DNA of 64,000 nucleotides from Certhia americana (lineage: Eukaryota; Chordata; Aves; Passeriformes; Certhiidae): assembly GCA_018697195.1 (NCBI GenBank), contig CM031858.1, positions 109,740,944 to 109,804,943 of the forward strand, written 5' to 3'. The translations under genes and the position numbers were made by a program. The stretch's first letter is position 1, and each line of letters begins with the position of its first letter. Below, piece after piece: positions 59,274 through 64,000 of the stretch. Below the pieces are notes generated by a model. That model was not told the origin of the DNA and searched no databases. It saw only the letters and a list, made by a program, of their open reading frames with translations.

Positions 59274-62244
59274 CTGGACTGCTGTCTCATCTGCCCTGAG
59301 GATGCTAATGCAGTGTTGGTCTCACAGCTCACTCTGGGATTGCTCATGTGATCAGCCAATGAGAAGGTGCTTGAGCTCTTGTTTCCATACTCTTTCTCCA
59401 GAGCTGACTGACAGTGTAGGGATTCCACAGGGCTGGAACCTTCCTGTCATGGTCTTCTCACTCTCACTGAGATATAGAGCACTGACAACTCAGGCAAAAC
59501 ATTAACTCACAGAAAGGATGTTAGTTTTAAACCAACACACTTAAATGCTTAAGTTTTCCATGCAAAGATGCCAATCAGGGGGAAAAAAATAAAAAAGAAA
59601 AAAAGAGAGAAAAAAAGCCACTAAGCTGCTCCTTCACACCTGTTTCTCATTTCCACCAATACTTACTGCAGCCAAAGTGAGGAAGAGGTTGGTAGCACAA
59701 TGAAGGGTTCCACTACATATCTGTCCTTCCACTGTCATCCCAAAGCACACATTCTTGTTAGTCTTGTGTAACAGAGGCATACCATCGTGCAAAGATCTCC
59801 ACTGAAAGGGATTTAAACATCCTATTTTTAACTGGAATTTCTCCATGCTAAGGAAATGAATGCGTTTTCATGGCAACCTTCATCAATGTCAAGTTTCACA
59901 CACAGAAATTATATTGTAGCATGCTGAAATACCTACCAAGCCTTCTGAGAAATTCTTGCCTGTAGCCAGTTACATAAAAGACTGAACAAAAGCAAACTTT
60001 TCTTAGGAGTATGTTCAACACCCACACATATTTGCTGAACTCTAGCTTGCAGAGTGAAGTAAAAGCCTTATCTGTCAGAAAAAATGCGGTGACAAGCAAC
60101 AATAAATTATTTCCTATCTCCTTGCAATCTTTTACAGATCCATTATTGAAATATTTCTAGATATTACTCTAAAAATATATATACTTCCAAGTGGCGTCTC
60201 AGTAAGTTAACAAAATACGCTGCTCTAATTTGCATCTAAAATAGAACAAATAAATTAGTGTTTTTAGTACATCTGAGGATAGAATTCATCCAGAATGCTT
60301 AGCACTAATGTGACCTAGAGATGAAGAGAGTGGATTTGAAAAGCAGCCAGAAAGAGAACATGAACCTCTAAGGCAATGACATCTCCCCTCTGTGATCTGA
60401 AGATAATAGCTGTGATCCTTGAGGACAGATGTTAAAATGAAAAACAGTATTAGCTGTGATTCCTGAGTCTTGTCCTCTCAACCTGACTGACGTGTTCAAT
60501 CAGTTCTGTCATAGCAGGAAAACTTTCTGGGATAGTCTTCTGTCATAGGCCTCCCACTGCTCCTCCCAAACAGAGCCAGAAGTGCTTTGACCTGCCACTG
60601 CCCTTTCCTCACTCCCTGACATCTCCCTTCAGTTGCCCATGGCATTACAATCAGGGCAGATTTTAATTGAGGTTTTTTAGGGTGTTTCTTTGGGGGATTT
60701 TGTTTGTTTGTCCATTTTTGAAACATTTCCAACTCATGGCTGCAGAACTCTTGGTACAAGCAAATCATGTTTTCAAGTATTTCCCTGACATCGTGAGAGC
60801 TACCAGCTCATATTACAAAAATTTGATATTTTCAAACCATCTCCTAGGTCCAAGAACTTAGGGTTAACTGCCATAAAACTAGAGGCACCTTAAACAACCC
60901 TGTTGTCAGCAACTATAAGACGTGGAGCCCATGTCCTGAGCGCACTTTCCTCTGGCATGCCCCAAACAACATCTGCACTGAGAAGTGCAGATCTGGATCT
61001 ATCACTGATGCTTTCTTCACAAGGACAGCAAGAAATATGTTGCCTGAGAATTGCAGGAAGTGTTTCTGTTCTTGGTCAGAAGGGGTTTTTGCTTCCTCTG
61101 CAGACTCCTCAATATACAGAAATACCTCTTTCATCCTAGGGCCTCAAAGTACCTGGGGCTCATGGGGCAGCTGTTTAAAGATCATCAGTAAGTTATTTCC
61201 CTTAAGTTAGAGTCTTGTTTTCTTGTTTCTTTTTTTTTAAACAGAATTTTCATCATCCTGGAGGAAACAGGTTAAGGAACTATGCCACAATAATGAGGAG
61301 GAGAACAACACATCTATTCTCACTTACAAAGAGGAAAACTCAGAGTAATAACACTTGTAAGCATCAGCTGAATTGATTTATACACTGCTATAGTCTATAA
61401 GCAACAATCTTTAAACTGCGTTCATTTTTCCACTTTTTCAGCTACCACTAAGCTATTAGCAGAACTCATTAGCTAAGTGACATTTTACAAATTAGTGATT
61501 AACTCCTGTAAACTAGAAATGTGTAGTAAATAAATCTTGAGTTTAAACAGGATCAGGAGTTTGACCTATACTCACAGTTTTAAAAACAGAAGTGTTGAAA
61601 AAATTATCTTCTGTTCCAGCCTAGCTTTTTCTGTAAGAGTAATTTTTTCCATGAACTCGGTCAAGGGTAATTTTGAAAAGACAGCAAACATTAAGGTTGT
61701 AAGGGACTGAAGAAAAGGCAGTGTGTATATGAAGAAAGACTGAAGTTCCCTCAGTTGGATTTCCACTACTGCAGACATCTTTATATTTTAGCATACTCAG
61801 AAATAATCCCTTATCTCACTGCAGCAAGAGTGTAGAAGTAAAAACCATCCAGGAATCTCTCCTGTATTTATTGCAATTCAGTGACCTGCCTTATACACCT
61901 GGGCTGGGTGACACTCTTCACGTAGACAGCTCTTGTCACAGTAGATTCTGATTTAAAAGATAATCTTTAAGATTAAAAGTTCTGCTGCCGCTCATCTGAC
62001 TGTGGCTGTCATTGCACCACATGGTTGCATTCTCCAGGCAGTCTCACAAGCAGGGTGATAGCTTCTCAGTAAGGCAGCTGTACTTACACATTACAGCTGA
62101 AGAATAATGAAAATGTTGATTCTGTGGTTTAGTCAGAGGAGGGAAATTTTAACTTTAGATCAGAAAGCAAGCTTTGGTATATTACTAAGATTCTTTACAT
62201 TGTGTGATTATTGTGACCTTGGGTTTAAATATTGAAAACCAACC

Positions 62245-62260
62245 TTTTTTTTTTTTTTTT
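62245..62260. repeat. Poly-T tract
   Basis: Sixteen consecutive T residues with no recognised element attached. Confidence 0.9.
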
Positions 62261-62971
62261 ATTTTCATTATTCTATTTATACCCTATCCTCCTTCCCAAG
62301 GCATAGGCATTTTCCAGTCACTGTAGCAATTTGACAGAATTTGTCTTACATCTTTATTATCTTTTTCTCTTAACACACATGCTATACTATGTATGTCTCT
62401 GTGTTACACAGGGAAAGAAATCTGATAACAGCTCAAAATACAACCTATGCAGTGGCACCCTCACTGGCCATGGATATCAAGTATTATTTCTGCTGAAATT
62501 CACTGATTCAGTGAATCCAAACATGAAATTCTATTTTTATCTTGGAACCCTTATGCATTTCTTCTGGAGCACCACACAATTTGAACGGCTGCCAAAGAAC
62601 AGTTACTTTGAACCTCTCTATTCTGCTACTGGACTTGGCAAAACCCTATCACAAAAAAAGAAATTAAACTGCAGCTGAGCTTATCCTTCAAGAAACAGTA
62701 GAATTTCCTAACACTAAGAATTTTTTCAAAAAGATCATGAAATTTTACTTAATAGCTTAGGTACCATCCCTGTCCAGAGGGAAGAAATACAACTCCAGAA
62801 GGACTCCAAAGTTATTTAGCAAACAAAACTAGTTTTTTCTGTGGGGGAAAGCTGATGTTTCAAGGCACACGTCACTAGAGCATTTGTATCTAAACAAAAC
62901 CTAATTTTCTTTGTTAGCTTCAAGTCTTGGATCCTGAGAGTCCGTAATAATTACCAACGACCTATGACATG

Positions 62972-63006
62972 AAGGATAACAAGGATACAAGGATACTAAG
63001 GATAAC
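62972..63006 (+). repeat. Short tandem repeat of AAGGATAC-like units
   Basis: Four consecutive units, AAGGATAAC, AAGGATAC, AAGGATACT and AAGGATAAC, form a mini-array with 8-9 bp period. Likely slippage. Confidence 0.9.
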
Positions 63007-64000
63007 ACTATTTGACTTTCTGTGTAAGGACTCAGTGGGAAGAAAAAGAGATCTCCAAATCTTCTGTTGAGAAGTTTCTAAATACAGAACTAACCTCTCC
63101 TTATATTATTTTTCCCTGTTATTTTTATCTGAATCTTTTAATGATACCAAAAACACGTTATGAGTTGCTGAATCTGTCCTCAGTTGAGTATCAAGTTCTT
63201 GATAGAGATAATAAGTTCATTTTCCCTCCCTATAATGGTCCATAATTTTCAAGCCAGTGTAGTGGGTACATCTTACAGTTATTCCAATTTATCCATAACC
63301 ACCCAGAGAATGCCTATGGTGCTTTTCCCAGAAACTACGAACATTTTTTGCTATCACAGTCAGTGTTTCTGATTCTGCTTTTGATTTTTTACATGCTCCC
63401 TATCTCATGTATCACTGTAAAAAAGCAGGATGAAAAGGTTATTTTGAGTGGAATTTTTGGAAGTCTCTGGGAAATCTGAGAAATTTCCTTTTATTTAGGA
63501 AAAAAATTGTCATAAAAATGCAATGGAGAAACTGGTTCAGTGTCCTTTTTCTGCTCAGAAATTTTATTATTAAAATTACATAATTTTATTGTTTGAAATA
63601 AAAAAAGATAATATTACTTCTTCCCCCCCCCTCATCTTTCATTACAAATTTTTCACTGACCCTACATGTTTACTTCTACTTGTTTTACTGGACAGACAGT
63701 CTTTCCAGAACAAGCAAATGATTTCAGAAACCTGACAGATCTTAAACTTTATTTAAATTTGGGGGACTTGAGTGGATTTTGTATTAATTGGTATCAAACC
63801 AGGCTGTTATCTTCAAACTTCCAAACCTGGAATTGTAACCAACTCCTGCAGACAGCTCAAGTTTTCACATATGCTGAGCATCAGGATAATATTACCTGTC
63901 TTAAACCATGGTAGGAAAGGACTTCTGATGCAATTTGCAGATGCTTTTGTAGTAAGAAAGCAATAATAAATTAAAATTACACCAACCGCAAGAGTCAGTA

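Larger units (their letters stand above)
58741..64000. other. Unique non-coding DNA
   Basis: No gene is supported. Two adjacent hairpins lie at 59215-59273, a poly-T run at 62245-62260, a short 9-bp tandem repeat at 62972-63006, and a C run at 63623-63631. Frames of up to 115 codons (62331-62678) have no domain. The window ends in the same kind of sequence. Confidence 0.5.

Noticed and set aside
1..64000. tRNA, rRNA, CRISPR or bacterial-type operons
   Set aside because: No tRNA arm pattern, spacer-repeat array or closely packed long frames was found. The window is vertebrate non-coding DNA in character.

Overview
The window looks like AT-rich, non-coding vertebrate nuclear DNA, most probably from a bird. 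The evidence is the repeat content. Several fragments match the avian CR1 LINE family in both orientations, with typical 3'-end wording and the CR1 terminus of repeated ATTCTGTGAT-like units. A roughly 1.16-kb retroviral LTR matches, from memory, a family common in avian genomes. A piece of a second avian-type LTR lies near 58.6 kb. I cannot name the species.

I support no protein-coding gene. Open reading frames are short (longest 226 codons), overlap on both strands, lack recognisable domains, and are explained by repeats, GC-rich sequence or chance. I see no tRNA, rRNA, CRISPR array or bacterial operon structure. The window is therefore either intergenic or the inside of a very long intron.

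Layout: 1-4.5 kb is unique AT-rich DNA, followed by a CR1 3' end (4.5-4.86 kb). 4.9-21.7 kb is mostly unique, with homopolymer and simple-sequence tracts (12.7, 13.1, 16.6 and 18.4 kb) and an AT-rich block of homeodomain-type sites near 20.4 kb. 21.7 kb has a compound GATA/GACA microsatellite and 22.7 kb a reverse CR1. 28.57-29.73 kb is an LTR with internal degenerate tandem repeats, a G-quadruplex-type motif and a polyadenylation signal. 32.35-32.81, 35.52-35.57 and 36.02-36.26 kb are reverse CR1 pieces. 38.5-38.6 kb is a GAAT microsatellite interrupted by a 10-N assembly gap. 39.5-40.2 kb holds a reverse CR1 that may be split by other DNA. 52.0-52.2 kb is a decayed CR1 reverse-transcriptase fragment and 54.6-54.76 kb a CR1 3' end. 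56.09-56.58 kb is an isolated CpG-rich island, the best candidate for an unannotated promoter. 58.63-58.74 kb is an LTR fragment. The rest is unique sequence with small tandem and inverted repeats.

No genes are seen working together. The items most worth following are the CpG island, the block of possible regulatory sites at 20.4 kb, and the mutually exclusive hairpins at 55.5 kb. No clearly novel system is visible. Family names come from memory of consensus sequences and were not checked by search.
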